Shown: one piece after another, positions 21,819-30,421 of the stretch
How positions within the stretch are numbered: the first letter of the stretch is position 1
How the letters are laid out: each line of letters begins with the position of its first letter
NCBI GenBank assembly: GCA_028875655.1
Contig: JAPPCX010000035.1
Location: forward strand, 1 to 33,959
Source of the DNA: Chloroflexota bacterium
GTDB lineage: Bacteria; Chloroflexota; Dehalococcoidia; Lucifugimonadales; UBA3495
DNA length: 33,959 nucleotides
Direction: 5' to 3'
Translations under genes and position numbers: made by a program
The notes under the pieces: model-generated
The model's database searches: none
The model's input: the letters and a program-made list of their open reading frames with translations, nothing else
Told to the model about the DNA's origin: nothing

Positions 21819-22167
21819 ACACGGTGGTGTTAAATCCTCACCGCCGGCACGGTCGCTTAATTCCCGCTTTCGCGGGAATGACGATGCAATGAACGTCGGG
21901 GCAGGTTTTGAACCCGCCCCAGTATTCAGGTGCCAAGTAAGACAATCACATGGGTTGTCCTGCACCGTGTGTGGCTATCTCTTCAAATTTTGAGCGAAGG
22001 ACTCCGGCGTGCGTGGCCAGGAGTAGCCGGCGGCTTCCTTATGGTAGCGGCGGCGGAGTGGCGCCATCACCGTCTGCGCGGATGATGCAATCGTAAGAAT
22101 CAGTAGTGATAGCGGAGTGCTACAATTGACTGGTCTAAACCGTAGCGTGCGCGCAACGAAAGAGGCC
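21819..22167. pseudogene. Repeat plus 3' relic of a dienelactone hydrolase gene
   Basis: At 21859-21880 is the TTCCCGCTTTCGCGGGAA repeat and at 21898-21920 a GGCAGGTTTTGAACC repeat. From about 21978 to 22060 the minus strand encodes YHKEAAGYSWPRTPESFAQNLKR, clearly the C-terminus of the dienelactone hydrolases found intact at 23993 and 24791. No intact gene is present. Confidence 0.65.
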
Positions 22168-22170
22168 ATG

Positions 22171-22410
22171 ATGAAGACGACCGTAAGAGCAACCTACTCC
22201 AACGGAACGCTTACCCTCGAGCGCATCCTGGATTTTGCTGAAGGCGAGCGAGTGACCGTTACGGTAGAATCGCAGCCCGACCTTCCTTTCCCGTCGTCGG
22301 GGCAATCCGCCGTCGATATTCTGGCCGAAGCCCCAGGTCAACTCCTCTTCAAATCCGGCACCGACGTGGCAGCCTACCTTGACGAAGAGCGGGCGTCATG
22401 GGAGAGCTGA
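22171..22410 (+). CDS. DUF104 (AF2212-like) antitoxin
   Basis: A 79-residue protein starting MKTTVRATYSNGTLTLERIL at ATG 22171 (AGAGG five bases before; ATG 22168 is equally possible). The N-terminal strand-turn-strand with LDFAEGERVTVTVE is the DUF104 antitoxin signature. The C-terminal part (GQLLFKSGTDVAAYLDEERASWES) is the expected toxin-wrapping tail. It overlaps the PIN toxin gene by 13 nt, the usual toxin-antitoxin order with the antitoxin first. It probably autoregulates the operon with the toxin. Confidence 0.8.
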   Translation: MKTTVRATYSNGTLTLERILDFAEGERVTVTVESQPDLPFPSSGQSAVDILAEAPGQLLFKSGTDVAAYLDEERASWES

Positions 22411-22838
22411 CCCTTCCCGATAGCGGGGCGATATACCTGGATGCTAACGGGTTTATCTACAGCGTAGAGCGCGTTGAGCCTTACCGCGCATTACTCGCCC
22501 CTATGTGGCTACAGGCCCAGGCCGGCGCGTTCCACATCATAAGCAGCGAACTGGCGATGCTGGAAACCTTGGTCAAGCCGCTGCGTGAAGGAAACACGGT
22601 TCTTGAGACGCTATTCCGGAGGCTCCTCAACGCTAATGAAGTCAGCCTGATACCAGCCACACGCGCGTTATGGGAAGAGGCCGCGCAGTTGCGCGCCGCG
22701 ACCGGACTCAGGACGCCGGACGCGCTTCACGCGGCAACGGCACTGCACTCCAGGTGCGCACTCTTCGTTACCAACGACGGCGCCTTTCGCCGTGTGGCGG
22801 GTCTCCCCGTCGTCGTTCTGGACGACCTACTCACCTGA
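22398..22838 (+). CDS. PIN domain toxin (VapC-like)
   Basis: A 146-residue PIN-domain RNase. Acidic metal ligands are in place: Asp15 (YLDANGFIY), Glu51 (SSELAMLE), Asp108 (RTPDALHAATA) and Asp127 (VTNDGAFRRV). VapC-type toxins cut tRNA or rRNA and stop translation until bound by the antitoxin. The overlap with the DUF104 gene makes the pair a complete system. The start ATG 22398 lies inside the antitoxin's last codons. Confidence 0.88.
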   Translation: MGELTLPDSGAIYLDANGFIYSVERVEPYRALLAPMWLQAQAGAFHIISSELAMLETLVKPLREGNTVLETLFRRLLNANEVSLIPATRALWEEAAQLRAATGLRTPDALHAATALHSRCALFVTNDGAFRRVAGLPVVVLDDLLT

Positions 22839-22920
22839 CATAGAAGGTGAATCGTAAGCGCGGTGTCGCCAACCCCACCCAAGTCGACGCCGCCGCGCTG
22901 TCTAGATCAGGATTCTGACA

Positions 22921-23056
22921 ACTACCCCTTCAGGTGTTGCGCAAAGAACTCCAGCGTGCGCGGCCAGGACAGGTCAGCGGCTTCCCTCTAGTAGCCCGGG
23001 CCAGTGAAGTCCATGAAGGCGTGGTCGGCGTCGCAGTACACGTAGAAGCGGAAACC
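22921..23056 (-). pseudogene. 3' fragment of a dienelactone hydrolase gene
   Basis: The minus strand encodes YVYCDADHAFMDFTGPGY, then an in-frame TAG, then REAADLSWPRTLEFFAQHLKG. It is about 90% identical in DNA to the end of the intact gene at 23993. The N-terminal four fifths and the Cys and Asp of the triad are missing. It is a recent partial duplicate. Confidence 0.8.
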
Positions 23057-23354
23057 CCGTGCATTTCCGTTTTGGGCAAATCCTGATAGGCTCGACGCAA
23101 TCGACGGCCTTCGTCAGATTGGTTGTACGACATGGAGGCAACCGTTCACAGGCTGATAATACGGTACGCCTGAGTGACACCCGGCAGCGAGGTGTCATCA
23201 GGTTCGGGTCGTGCAACGGCCGGTCGGTTACTCCCCTGCCGCCGGCCGTTTGGCGGGCGGCGCTGGGAAATCAGTCTTGTATTAGCGTACTGACAACGGT
23301 ATAGTGTGCGCACATAATGATTTGATAAGCGTAACTGGCATGGGAGCGTTTACT
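23057..23354. promoter_or_regulatory. Leader with two hairpins upstream of nitroreductase
   Basis: No convincing gene is seen. TGACACC/GGTGTCA (23175-23181/23191-23197, 9-nt loop) and AACGGCCGG/CCGGCCGTT (23215-23223/23242-23250, 18-nt loop) are perfect stems in tandem. They lie 100-180 nt before the ATG at 23355, so an attenuator or metabolite-sensing leader is possible but unproven. Confidence 0.35.
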
Positions 23355-23960
23355 ATGACAACCAACAACCGATTGCGCAGCGGCAACGTTAGCGCGCCCC
23401 AAACCGGCGTATCCGTGTACGAGGCGATTCACAACCGCCGCATGAACAACGACTTCTCAGATGCGGTGCCCGACCGGGGCGCTATTCAGCGGATGCTGGA
23501 CGCCGCAGTGTGGGCGCCCAACCACCGGCTCACCAACCCGTGGCGGTTCTACGTCCTGGAAAAGGGAGGGGAAGCGCGCGCCCAGGTGGCCCAGTTGGCC
23601 TACGACAACCTGTTCGCCCGCAGCGGCAACCAGGAGCACGCCGACGGCAGCCGACAGCGCGTGCTGGACGCTCCGGCGCTGATCTACGTGTACAGCGTTC
23701 CCGGCGACAGCGAGGAACTAACCCAGGAGAACTACGCCGCGGCGTGCTGCGCCGTGCAGAACCTGCTGCTGGCCGCCGTGGCCGAAGGCTTGGCCGGCGA
23801 CTGGAGCACCGGCAACGTCGTCCGCCATCCACGGCTGGCGGAGACGCTGGGCGCCGAATCCGACTGGACCATGGTGGGCGCTCTGTTCATAGGGCAACCC
23901 TCACGACCTTCCGCGTCCGTGCGCGCGCCGGCCGATGAGGTGACCGCCTGGCTGTCCTAG
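23355..23960 (+). CDS. Nitroreductase family protein (second)
   Basis: A 201-residue FMN enzyme starting MTTNNRLRSG at ATG 23355 behind GGGAGCG. The frame is open earlier (23304), without a better site. SVYEAIHNRRMNNDFSD is the FMN-phosphate segment, and DAAVWAPNHRLTNPWRFYVL binds the flavin in place of the usual APSGGN type. The C-terminal half has NLLLAAVAEGLAGDWSTGNV. It is distinct from the first nitroreductase (6478) and closer to the YdjA-like group. The substrate is unknown. Confidence 0.85.
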   Translation: MTTNNRLRSGNVSAPQTGVSVYEAIHNRRMNNDFSDAVPDRGAIQRMLDAAVWAPNHRLTNPWRFYVLEKGGEARAQVAQLAYDNLFARSGNQEHADGSRQRVLDAPALIYVYSVPGDSEELTQENYAAACCAVQNLLLAAVAEGLAGDWSTGNVVRHPRLAETLGAESDWTMVGALFIGQPSRPSASVRAPADEVTAWLS

Positions 23961-23992
23961 CGCCACCCGCTTTGAAACCCCGTTTCTGACTA

Positions 23993-24718
23993 TTACCCCT
24001 TCAGGTGCTCCGCGAAGAACTCCAGCGTGCGCGGCCAGGAGCGGTCAGCGGCTTCTTTCTGGTAGCGCGGGCCGGTGAAGTCCATGAAGGCGTGGTCGGC
24101 GTCGCGGTACACGTAGAACTGGTGCTGTTTGCCCAGGCGGTTCAACTCCTCGTCGAACTTGCGCATATCGTCCTGCGACGGGTTTTCGTCAACCTCGCCG
24201 AAGTGGAACAGCATGGGGCAGTTGATGTTGGCGGCCAGCTCAAAGGGCGGCGTCTCGCCCGCGCCCCAGGTCACCAGCAGGTTGCCGCCGTAGTAGGGGG
24301 CAACGGCGCTAAAGTGGGGGTTCGACGCTGCGCCCAGCCAGGCTACGCGCCCGCCCATGCAGAAACCCGTGATGCCGATGCGGTCGGATACGGCGTCATG
24401 GTTCCTCAGCCACTCCACGGTGGCGTTGATGTCGGCGACGATGTCCGGGTCGCTGAGTACGTCCCAGGGACGCGGACGCGGGTCGGCGTTCATCACCTCG
24501 TCCGAGTTACGGTGGTACAGGTTGGGCGCGACGGCGGCGTAGCCCTCGCCAGCCAGCCGGTCGCAGATGGTGCGGATGAACTCATCTACTCCGCCGCCGT
24601 GCTGCGAGACGATTACGGCGGGATACGGCGCAGTGAAACCGGCGCTGCTCGACGGCACGCTGGCATACATGTCCATTTCGCTGCCGTCAACGGTGAGCTT
24701 TTCCCAGAAACTGGCCAT
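23993..24718 (-). CDS. Dienelactone hydrolase family protein A
   Basis: A 241-residue alpha/beta hydrolase of the dienelactone hydrolase family. The Cys-Asp-His triad is visible: Cys120 in GFCMGG, Asp177 in FGEVDENPS and His209 in DADHAFMD. Family members hydrolyse dienelactone in chlorocatechol breakdown or other lactones and esters. The start ATG 24718 has AGGAGGTATC upstream. It is a tandem paralogue of the next gene (same start MASFWEK, most of the sequence shared). The 28-nt palindromic repeat lies between them. Confidence 0.9.
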   Translation of the reverse strand: MASFWEKLTVDGSEMDMYASVPSSSAGFTAPYPAVIVSQHGGGVDEFIRTICDRLAGEGYAAVAPNLYHRNSDEVMNADPRPRPWDVLSDPDIVADINATVEWLRNHDAVSDRIGITGFCMGGRVAWLGAASNPHFSAVAPYYGGNLLVTWGAGETPPFELAANINCPMLFHFGEVDENPSQDDMRKFDEELNRLGKQHQFYVYRDADHAFMDFTGPRYQKEAADRSWPRTLEFFAEHLKG

Positions 24719-24758
24719 GACGATACCTCCTGTCCAGGTGGGCGTGTTGTTGATCCAA

Positions 24759-24786
24759 GTAGGGGCGAATAATTATTCGCCCCTAC
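24759..24786. repeat. Palindromic repeat, second copy
   Basis: GTAGGGGCGAAT...ATTCGCCCCTAC, differing from 8401-8428 by one central base. It is placed between the tandem dienelactone hydrolase genes. Confidence 0.8.
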
Positions 24787-24790
24787 ACCA

Positions 24791-25531
24791 CTATCCGTTG
24801 AGATGCTGCGCGAAGAACTCCAAGGTTCGGGGCCAGGACGCCACCGCAGCAGCTTCGTTGTAACGCCCGCCGGCGGGGTTCATAAAGGCATGGTCGGCGT
24901 CGGGATAGGTGTGGAACGTGTGGTCCTTCCCCAGGCGGGATAGCTCAGCGTCGAGCTTTTGCATGTCGTCCTGCGACGGGTTGGCGTCGATCTCGCCGAA
25001 GTGGAACAGCATGGGGCAGTTGATGTCGTCCGCCAGGTCGAAGGGCGGTGTTTGGCCGGCGCCCCAGGTGGTCATCAGGTTGCCGCCGTAGTAAGGCACG
25101 ACGGCCTTGAAGTTGGGATTGCTGGCGGCGGCCAGCCAGGCCACGCGGCCGCCCATGCAGAATCCGGTTACGCCGATGCGGTCGCTCTGCACGGCGTCGT
25201 GATTAAGCAACCAGTCCATGGCGGCATTAATATCGGCCACGATGTCAGGGTCGCTGAGCAGTGCGCCTGGGCTGGGGCGCGGCCCGCCGTTGGCGGACGC
25301 GGCGATGGCCTCTTCGCTGTGCCGGTGGTACAGGTTGGGCGCGACGGCGGCGTAGCCCTCGGCGGCCAGCCGGTCGCAGATGTCCTGTATGAACTCGTCA
25401 ACGCCAGTGGCGTGCTGCGCCACCAGCACCGCCGGATACGGCGCGCTGAACCCGGCGCTGCTGGACGGCACGCTGGCGTACATATCCATCTCCGCGCCGT
25501 TGACGCTGATCTTTTCCCAAAAGCTTGCCAT
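24791..25531 (-). CDS. Dienelactone hydrolase family protein B
   Basis: A 246-residue paralogue of protein A. The triad is conserved: Cys125 in GFCMGG, Asp182 in FGEIDANPS and His214 in DADHAFMN. It carries a five-residue insertion near residue 80 (AIAASANGGPRP) and differs in the cap loops, so substrate range may differ. It is probably transcribed before protein A from the same strand. Two further decayed 3' copies lie upstream at 21978 and 22921. Confidence 0.9.
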   Translation of the reverse strand: MASFWEKISVNGAEMDMYASVPSSSAGFSAPYPAVLVAQHATGVDEFIQDICDRLAAEGYAAVAPNLYHRHSEEAIAASANGGPRPSPGALLSDPDIVADINAAMDWLLNHDAVQSDRIGVTGFCMGGRVAWLAAASNPNFKAVVPYYGGNLMTTWGAGQTPPFDLADDINCPMLFHFGEIDANPSQDDMQKLDAELSRLGKDHTFHTYPDADHAFMNPAGGRYNEAAAVASWPRTLEFFAQHLNG

Positions 25532-25557
25532 TTTCGACCTCTCAATTGTCGATAAGT

Positions 25558-25794
25558 TTATCCTGCTAAGTCGTCTTCACGGTTATCGGTACTTGCTCGA
25601 GTCCGTTCGGACCAAGCGACTTTGAGCAGCCAGTTGAGAATTGACGCCAGAGCCAGAAGGAACAAGGCGACCCCCAGCGCCGACAACGCGGGGATGCCGC
25701 GTATCTCCAGCACAGATTGGAGCAGCAGGTCTGCGAGCCACAGCCACGCCCCGGCGAACAGCAGCCCAAGCCAGGCAAATCGCAAATTTCTCAT
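25558..25794 (-). CDS. Small two-helix membrane protein
   Basis: A 78-residue protein with hydrophobic segments at about residues 7-27 and 36-60, and a charged C-terminus (SERTRASTDNREDDLAG). ATG 25794 lies four bases after the stop of the 56-residue gene, so the two are a transcription unit. No family recognised. A positive-inside N-terminus (MRNLRF) is seen. Confidence 0.6.
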   Translation of the reverse strand: MRNLRFAWLGLLFAGAWLWLADLLLQSVLEIRGIPALSALGVALFLLALASILNWLLKVAWSERTRASTDNREDDLAG

Positions 25795-25798
25795 TGGA

Positions 25799-25969
25799 TC
25801 AGTCCGTAAAAACGCTTACTATCCAGAATGTCATCCCAAAACCCAGCAAGGCGCCAAAGCTGGACACCAACAGAGCTCGGTCAACTCCGTCTTCCCAGGC
25901 TGCGCCGAAAGTCGCGCCAAAAACGGCGAGGCCCACAAAAATGGCAGCGATCAACGTCAGGGGTTTCAT
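25799..25969 (-). CDS. 56-residue membrane protein
   Basis: MKPLTLIAAIFVGLAVFGAT begins at ATG 25969 with GGAGG six bases upstream. The longer frame has no such site and an Arg-rich, unlikely N-terminus. Two hydrophobic segments (about 4-22 and 34-53) flank the short charged AAWEDGVDRA turn. It is the first gene of a pair with the 78-residue protein. Unknown function. Confidence 0.55.
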   Translation of the reverse strand: MKPLTLIAAIFVGLAVFGATFGAAWEDGVDRALLVSSFGALLGFGMTFWIVSVFTD

Positions 25970-26006
25970 GACTGGCCTCCAGTGCCGGTTGCGGACGACC
26001 TCCCTC

Positions 26007-27341
26007 CTATACCAGCCCTTCCGCACGTACTTCCGCCAGCGTGGCCTCGAAGGCCGCCAGCGTGGCGTCGATGTCCGCCTCATTGTGGGTGGCGGATACC
26101 AGGAAGGCGTCCCGACCCATGATGTCCACGCCGTGGTTCTGCAAGGCGCGCTTGATGCCGGTGACCGCGGCAGAGCCGGCCGCGGCCTTGATGCGGCGGT
26201 TCACGTCGGGTCCGAACTCGCGATCAAAGTCGCCGTCGGCCAGCGTGAAGTGGATCATGGACGCGACGCCATAGGCATGGCCGTTGACCTCCATGCGGGT
26301 GAAGACCTCGTTCAGGCCGGCCTTGAGTCGCGCCGCCATGGCGTCGGCCCGCTCGTTGATAGGCTCGGCGGCGATCATCTCCAGGCAGGTCGCGCCGGCG
26401 ACGGCGGACAGCGGGTTGCCGTTGAAGGTGCCGGGGTGATAGACGCGCTCGGTGTTGTCCCACTCCGGATCGCCGCGCTGGGCGATCATGTCCACGATGT
26501 CGGCCTTGCCGCCCACCGCGCCGCCGGGCAGGGCGCCGGCCACGATCTTGGCCATAGTGGTCAGGTCGGGGGTGACGCCGTAGCGCACCTGCGCGCCGCC
26601 GGATGAGGCGCGGAATCCCGTCACCACTTCATCGAAGATGAGTACCACGCCGTGCTGGTCGCACAGCGCGCGCAGGCCGGCCAGGTAGATCGGCACGTCA
26701 AAGGGGAGCTGGCCGTAGTGCGCGCCGGTGGGTTCCAGGATAATGGCCGCGATGTCGGCATCGCGCGCCATGGCCTGCTCCACGGCGTTCAGGTCGCCGG
26801 CCGGCACGATGACCATGCTGCCCCAGGACTCGGCCGGTATGCCGGGAGCGGGGCGGTCGGAGCCGGCCATCGCGTAGTCGTGCCAGCCGTGAAAATGGTC
26901 CTGCAACTTGATGACCTTGTTGCGCCCGGTATAGGCGCGGGCCAGTCGCATGGCCATCAGCGTGGCCTCGGTGCCGCTGCTGTGGAAGCGGACACGTTCG
27001 ACGGCCGGCATCAGGTTCATAATGGCCCGGGCCCAGCGCAGCTCCTCGTCGGTGCACGCGCCCAGGTGCGTGCCCCGGCGGATCTGCTCGGCGACAGCGT
27101 CGGCGATGGCGGGGTGAGAGTGGCCAAGGATCAGCGCACCATGGCCCGAAACGTAGTCGATGTACTCGTGGCCGTCCACGTCCCACTTATGCGACCCCTG
27201 CCCGTGGGTGATGTACAGCGGGAACGGCTCGGCGTAGCGGTTGTCGTGGGTCACGCCGCCGGGGAAGATACCAACGGCCTCCCGATAACGCTCGGCGGAT
27301 CCGGGGTGAGTGGCGATGTACTGTTCCAGGATGGTGGACAT
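26007..27341 (-). CDS. Class III aminotransferase, glutamate-1-semialdehyde aminomutase-like
   Basis: A 444-residue PLP enzyme close to HemL. ATG 27341 (MSTILEQYIA) has GGAG seven bases upstream; the longer frame overlaps the next gene. Features: SSGTEATLMAMRLARAYTGR (121-140), FHGWHDY, Asp237 in IFDEVVTGFR and the Schiff-base Lys265 in TMAKIVAGALPGGAVGG. It could serve tetrapyrrole synthesis or act on another amino-acid semialdehyde. No other heme genes lie nearby, and catabolic neighbours favour a paralogue. Hence no gene symbol. Confidence 0.88.
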   Translation of the reverse strand: MSTILEQYIATHPGSAERYREAVGIFPGGVTHDNRYAEPFPLYITHGQGSHKWDVDGHEYIDYVSGHGALILGHSHPAIADAVAEQIRRGTHLGACTDEELRWARAIMNLMPAVERVRFHSSGTEATLMAMRLARAYTGRNKVIKLQDHFHGWHDYAMAGSDRPAPGIPAESWGSMVIVPAGDLNAVEQAMARDADIAAIILEPTGAHYGQLPFDVPIYLAGLRALCDQHGVVLIFDEVVTGFRASSGGAQVRYGVTPDLTTMAKIVAGALPGGAVGGKADIVDMIAQRGDPEWDNTERVYHPGTFNGNPLSAVAGATCLEMIAAEPINERADAMAARLKAGLNEVFTRMEVNGHAYGVASMIHFTLADGDFDREFGPDVNRRIKAAAGSAAVTGIKRALQNHGVDIMGRDAFLVSATHNEADIDATLAAFEATLAEVRAEGLV

Positions 27342-27439
27342 TTTCAAACTCCGCTGTGAGATTGGATCGCGTCTTGAAAAGGATGGAATCAATGGGCCGT
27401 CAGTAGGCGCATTGTAGCACGGGCGACCCGGATCCCCGG

Positions 27440-28771
27440 CTAATCGTCTGCGGTGGCAGGAGCCTCCGCCATCAGCTCCGGCGGCTTTTTGATGAACAGG
27501 AAGCATGCGCCGGCGGCGAAGGCGCAAATCGCGCCCGGTATGATGGCGTAGTCGTAGTCGCCGAACCGGTCGGCGACCCATCCGGCGTACACCGGCGATG
27601 CCACCAGGGCCCAGGCGTAGGCGAAGGTGATGTAGCCCCGCAGCGTGGCGAAACGATCGCGGCCAAAGTATTCCCCCAGCGCCGCCCACACGATCACGCC
27701 CGCGCCGTCCATCATCCCCTCGCACAGGATGAACCCCAGCACCAGCGTGATGCCGATGGCCGTTTGCCAGTCTCCCAACCACAGGAAAAGGTATCCGATG
27801 CCCTCCACCGTGAGACTGAAGAACATGATGCCTTTCTTGGAAACGCGGTCGCCCAGATACCCCAACGCCAGTCGGGACACGAAGTTGATGAAGGACATCA
27901 CGCCAATCAGGTTCGCCGCCATCTGCGTGCTCATTCCCTTGTCGTCAACCAGGATTGGGAACAGGCTGACCAGGATGCCCAGCGTGGCCGTCTGACGCAG
28001 TCCGGCGCCCAGCAGCAGCAGCCAGTAGGCTTGAGTCCGCAGCGCTTCCCGCGTAGTGTAGTCGCGGCTCTCTCGCGGTGCGGCAGCGCCCCGGCCGCTC
28101 CGTGTCGCCGGCGGTCGAGTTGCCCCGTCGGGCAGCAGGCCCATGTCCTCGGGCTTGTTGCGGAACCAGATGCACAGGGGCAACAGGATAATCGCGTAAA
28201 ACCCGCCCGACGCGATCAGGCCCCACCGCAAGCTGGACTTGTCGATGAGCAGGTTCATCGTGGGAATCAACGCCAGCCCACCCAGGGACGACACCGCCGC
28301 CAGGATTGAAATCGCCAGGGAACGCCGCCGCTGGAACCACTGGTTCAGTCCCGCGAAGCAGGCGTGCTGGAACGCCATGCTGTTCCCCAGCGATACCAGG
28401 CCCAGGTAGATGAGCGCGAAGCCCCAGAACCCGGGCAGCCAGAAAGCCATGATCGCGTACCCGACCACGGCGATGAGCAACGAGGGCACCAGCACGGCGC
28501 GGTTGCCCCACTTGTCAATCAGCCAGCCGGCAACCGGGCCCTCCAAACCTCCCTCGGCGCGGGCGATGGAAAAGATCAGGTTGGTCTGGGCCTGGGTTAT
28601 GCCCAACTGGTCCCGGATGGGAATGACCAACACGCCGAACCCGCGAAAGAAAATACCGCTGGCAAAGAAGGACATCACTGAAGTGATGGCCACCATCCAC
28701 CAGCCGTAGTAAATCCCACCGCCCGGCGACTGCTGCCGCGAAGCGGCGCCTGTGTTGTCTGATGCGGCCAC
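27440..28771 (-). CDS. Major facilitator superfamily transporter
   Basis: A 443-residue permease with about 12 membrane helices. The N-terminal GGIYYGWWMVAITSVMSFFASG and the loop WLIDKWGNRAVL (variant of the helix 2-3 MFS signature) resemble the oxalate/formate antiporter and monocarboxylate groups. A basic cytoplasmic loop (PPATRSGRGAAAPRESRDYTTREALRT) separates the halves, and the second half repeats the signature (LGDRVSKKG). The start is GTG 28771, with a weak AGGCTGATCA. It lies upstream of the aminotransferase on the same strand (98-nt gap). It probably imports an organic acid. Confidence 0.9.
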   Translation of the reverse strand: MAASDNTGAASRQQSPGGGIYYGWWMVAITSVMSFFASGIFFRGFGVLVIPIRDQLGITQAQTNLIFSIARAEGGLEGPVAGWLIDKWGNRAVLVPSLLIAVVGYAIMAFWLPGFWGFALIYLGLVSLGNSMAFQHACFAGLNQWFQRRRSLAISILAAVSSLGGLALIPTMNLLIDKSSLRWGLIASGGFYAIILLPLCIWFRNKPEDMGLLPDGATRPPATRSGRGAAAPRESRDYTTREALRTQAYWLLLLGAGLRQTATLGILVSLFPILVDDKGMSTQMAANLIGVMSFINFVSRLALGYLGDRVSKKGIMFFSLTVEGIGYLFLWLGDWQTAIGITLVLGFILCEGMMDGAGVIVWAALGEYFGRDRFATLRGYITFAYAWALVASPVYAGWVADRFGDYDYAIIPGAICAFAAGACFLFIKKPPELMAEAPATADD

Positions 28772-28913
28772 TGATCAGCCTGACGGTTGCCCAAAATTCA
28801 ACCCGCCACAGGCGGGCCAGCGCGCAACGGATGGCAGTGTACCCGTTGGCCGGAGTCGGGGCAAACGGCAGTGGCATTACTGGGGTAGCCATTATCGCCC
28901 TGCTCCACCGATG

Positions 28914-28954
28914 CTTTACTTACTGTAAATTATTTATAGTATGGTATAGTAAAG
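28914..28954. promoter_or_regulatory. Operator-like repeat upstream of the AlbA_2 regulator
   Basis: TACTGTAAA (28921-28929) is followed by two inverted TATAGTA copies (28935-28941, 28945-28951), and CTTTACT/AGTAAAG flank the set. It sits immediately before the start at 28957, is very AT-rich in a GC-rich genome, and recurs at 30388-30421. Confidence 0.55.
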
Positions 28955-28956
28955 AT

Positions 28957-30369
28957 ATGCTGCCACCAATAGAAAATCTGCGGGCTTTGCCGCCACCTGA
29001 GGTAACGGAGCGTTTGCTCAACGAACCGGAAGGGCAATGGTTTGACCGCAAGAGTTCCCGTATCGCCGCCCGCGACCTGGCCAAAACGCTGGTCGCCATG
29101 GCCAACACCGAGGGTGGCATGATTGCCGTTGGGCTATCCCGTGGCGTCTGCGAAGGGGTGGACGGCCAGCGCCAGGCTCAAAACGGCTGGAGGCAAGCCG
29201 GGCTGGATTTCACGACCCCACCCGTTCGCTACGATGTAATCCTGCTGGATTGTATCAACCGCCAAGGGCGCAACGACCACCTGCTGTTAATTACGGTGCC
29301 ACCCGGCAATCAAGTCCACAGTACCGTCGGCGACGACGTTTTCCTGCGCGTGGGCGATGAAGACCGCAGGCTGTCCTTTGATCAACGCATGGAACTGCGC
29401 TATGACCGAGGCGACACCACCTTTGAGGTTACACCGGCGCGCACTTACGGTCATGCGGAGCTGGACGAAAAAAGTGTCGCCGACTATGCGGGTAGTGTCG
29501 GTCATTCCAGCCCGCAACGTTTACTGGAGGCGCGCGACTTGATTGACGCCGACGGGGAGCCGTCAACCGCCGGGATATTGCTGTTCGGCGTTAATCCGCA
29601 AAGGGCGTACCCGCAAGCGTATGTCAGGGTCTTGAAGTATTCCGGCCGGGAGCGTCGTACCGGCACGGAGCAGAATCTGGTCAGCGATGTTCGTTGCGAG
29701 GGTACGTTGCCTACTCAGATTGACACTGCGCAAGTTGCACTGCGCGAGGCGATGCCAAAGCGCCGGGCGCTGGGGCCGGACGGAAGATTTGGCTGGCTTG
29801 ACATCGTGCCGGAAGAGGTTTGGTTGGAGGCTCTGGTGAACGCTGTAATCCATCGCGCTTACAGCAACTTCGGTGACCATATCCGGCTTGAGGTATTCGA
29901 TGACCGGCTTGAAGTATCCAATCCGGGCCGTTTCCCGGGTATTGCGTCGGTGGACGATCTGGACGACGTAAGACGATTCGCTCGCAATCCCCGAATAGCG
30001 CGCGCTATGGCCGACCTGTCGTATGGGCAGGAGCTGGGAGAGGGTCTGCGCCGTATGGTGGCCGTGATGGAATCCGGCGGCAGGCAAAGGCCAATAGTCC
30101 GGCAATCGTCGGGTGGGGTAACGGTCACACTGCTGGGCGAGATAATCGGGCCCGGCGAATTGACCGCTTTATCGCCCCTGGCCCGCGTCGTTTTACGTCA
30201 GCTTTCGCTAGCCGGGCGGCGCAGCACCGGCGAACTGATGCGCTTGGCTAGTTGCTCCCGTCCGGTAGCCCTGCGCGCTCTGCGGGAGCTGGAATCCCTG
30301 GGAATGGTGCGATGGGTCGGCAACAGCCCTTCCGACCCACGGGCGTACTGGACGACTGAACCCGGTTGA
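28957..30369 (+). CDS. AlbA_2/HATPase-c_4/winged-helix transcriptional regulator
   Basis: A 470-residue protein. ATG 28957 (MLPPIENLRALPPPEV) is chosen; the frame stays open upstream, but the motif-rich AT promoter lies there. No ribosome-binding site is visible, so it may be leaderless. N-terminal Schlafen/AlbA_2 domain: WFDRKSSRIAARDLAKTLVA, then MANTEGGMIAVG (28-60). HATPase-c_4 region: LEALVNAVIHRAYSN (290-304), FDDRLEVSNPGRFPG and QELGEGLRRMVAVMES. A C-terminal winged helix (about 405-468) probably binds DNA. The family often regulates itself or a neighbouring cluster. Flanking operator-like repeats support autoregulation. Confidence 0.88.
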   Translation: MLPPIENLRALPPPEVTERLLNEPEGQWFDRKSSRIAARDLAKTLVAMANTEGGMIAVGLSRGVCEGVDGQRQAQNGWRQAGLDFTTPPVRYDVILLDCINRQGRNDHLLLITVPPGNQVHSTVGDDVFLRVGDEDRRLSFDQRMELRYDRGDTTFEVTPARTYGHAELDEKSVADYAGSVGHSSPQRLLEARDLIDADGEPSTAGILLFGVNPQRAYPQAYVRVLKYSGRERRTGTEQNLVSDVRCEGTLPTQIDTAQVALREAMPKRRALGPDGRFGWLDIVPEEVWLEALVNAVIHRAYSNFGDHIRLEVFDDRLEVSNPGRFPGIASVDDLDDVRRFARNPRIARAMADLSYGQELGEGLRRMVAVMESGGRQRPIVRQSSGGVTVTLLGEIIGPGELTALSPLARVVLRQLSLAGRRSTGELMRLASCSRPVALRALRELESLGMVRWVGNSPSDPRAYWTTEPG

Positions 30370-30387
30370 CCGAACGCCAGCCCTAAC

Positions 30388-30421
30388 TACTGTAAAGTTT
30401 TGGTTTAGAGTAGTTATAGTA
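30388..30421. promoter_or_regulatory. Second operator-like repeat downstream of the regulator
   Basis: TACTGTAAAG is followed by inverted TAGAGTA and TATAGTA, the same half-site order and nearly the same spacing as 28921-28951. It lies 19 nt after the regulator's stop. Confidence 0.5.

Noticed and set aside
26007-27341. hemL as a tetrapyrrole gene
   Set aside because: The motifs fit, but there are many class III paralogues and no other heme genes nearby. The specific gene symbol is not supported.
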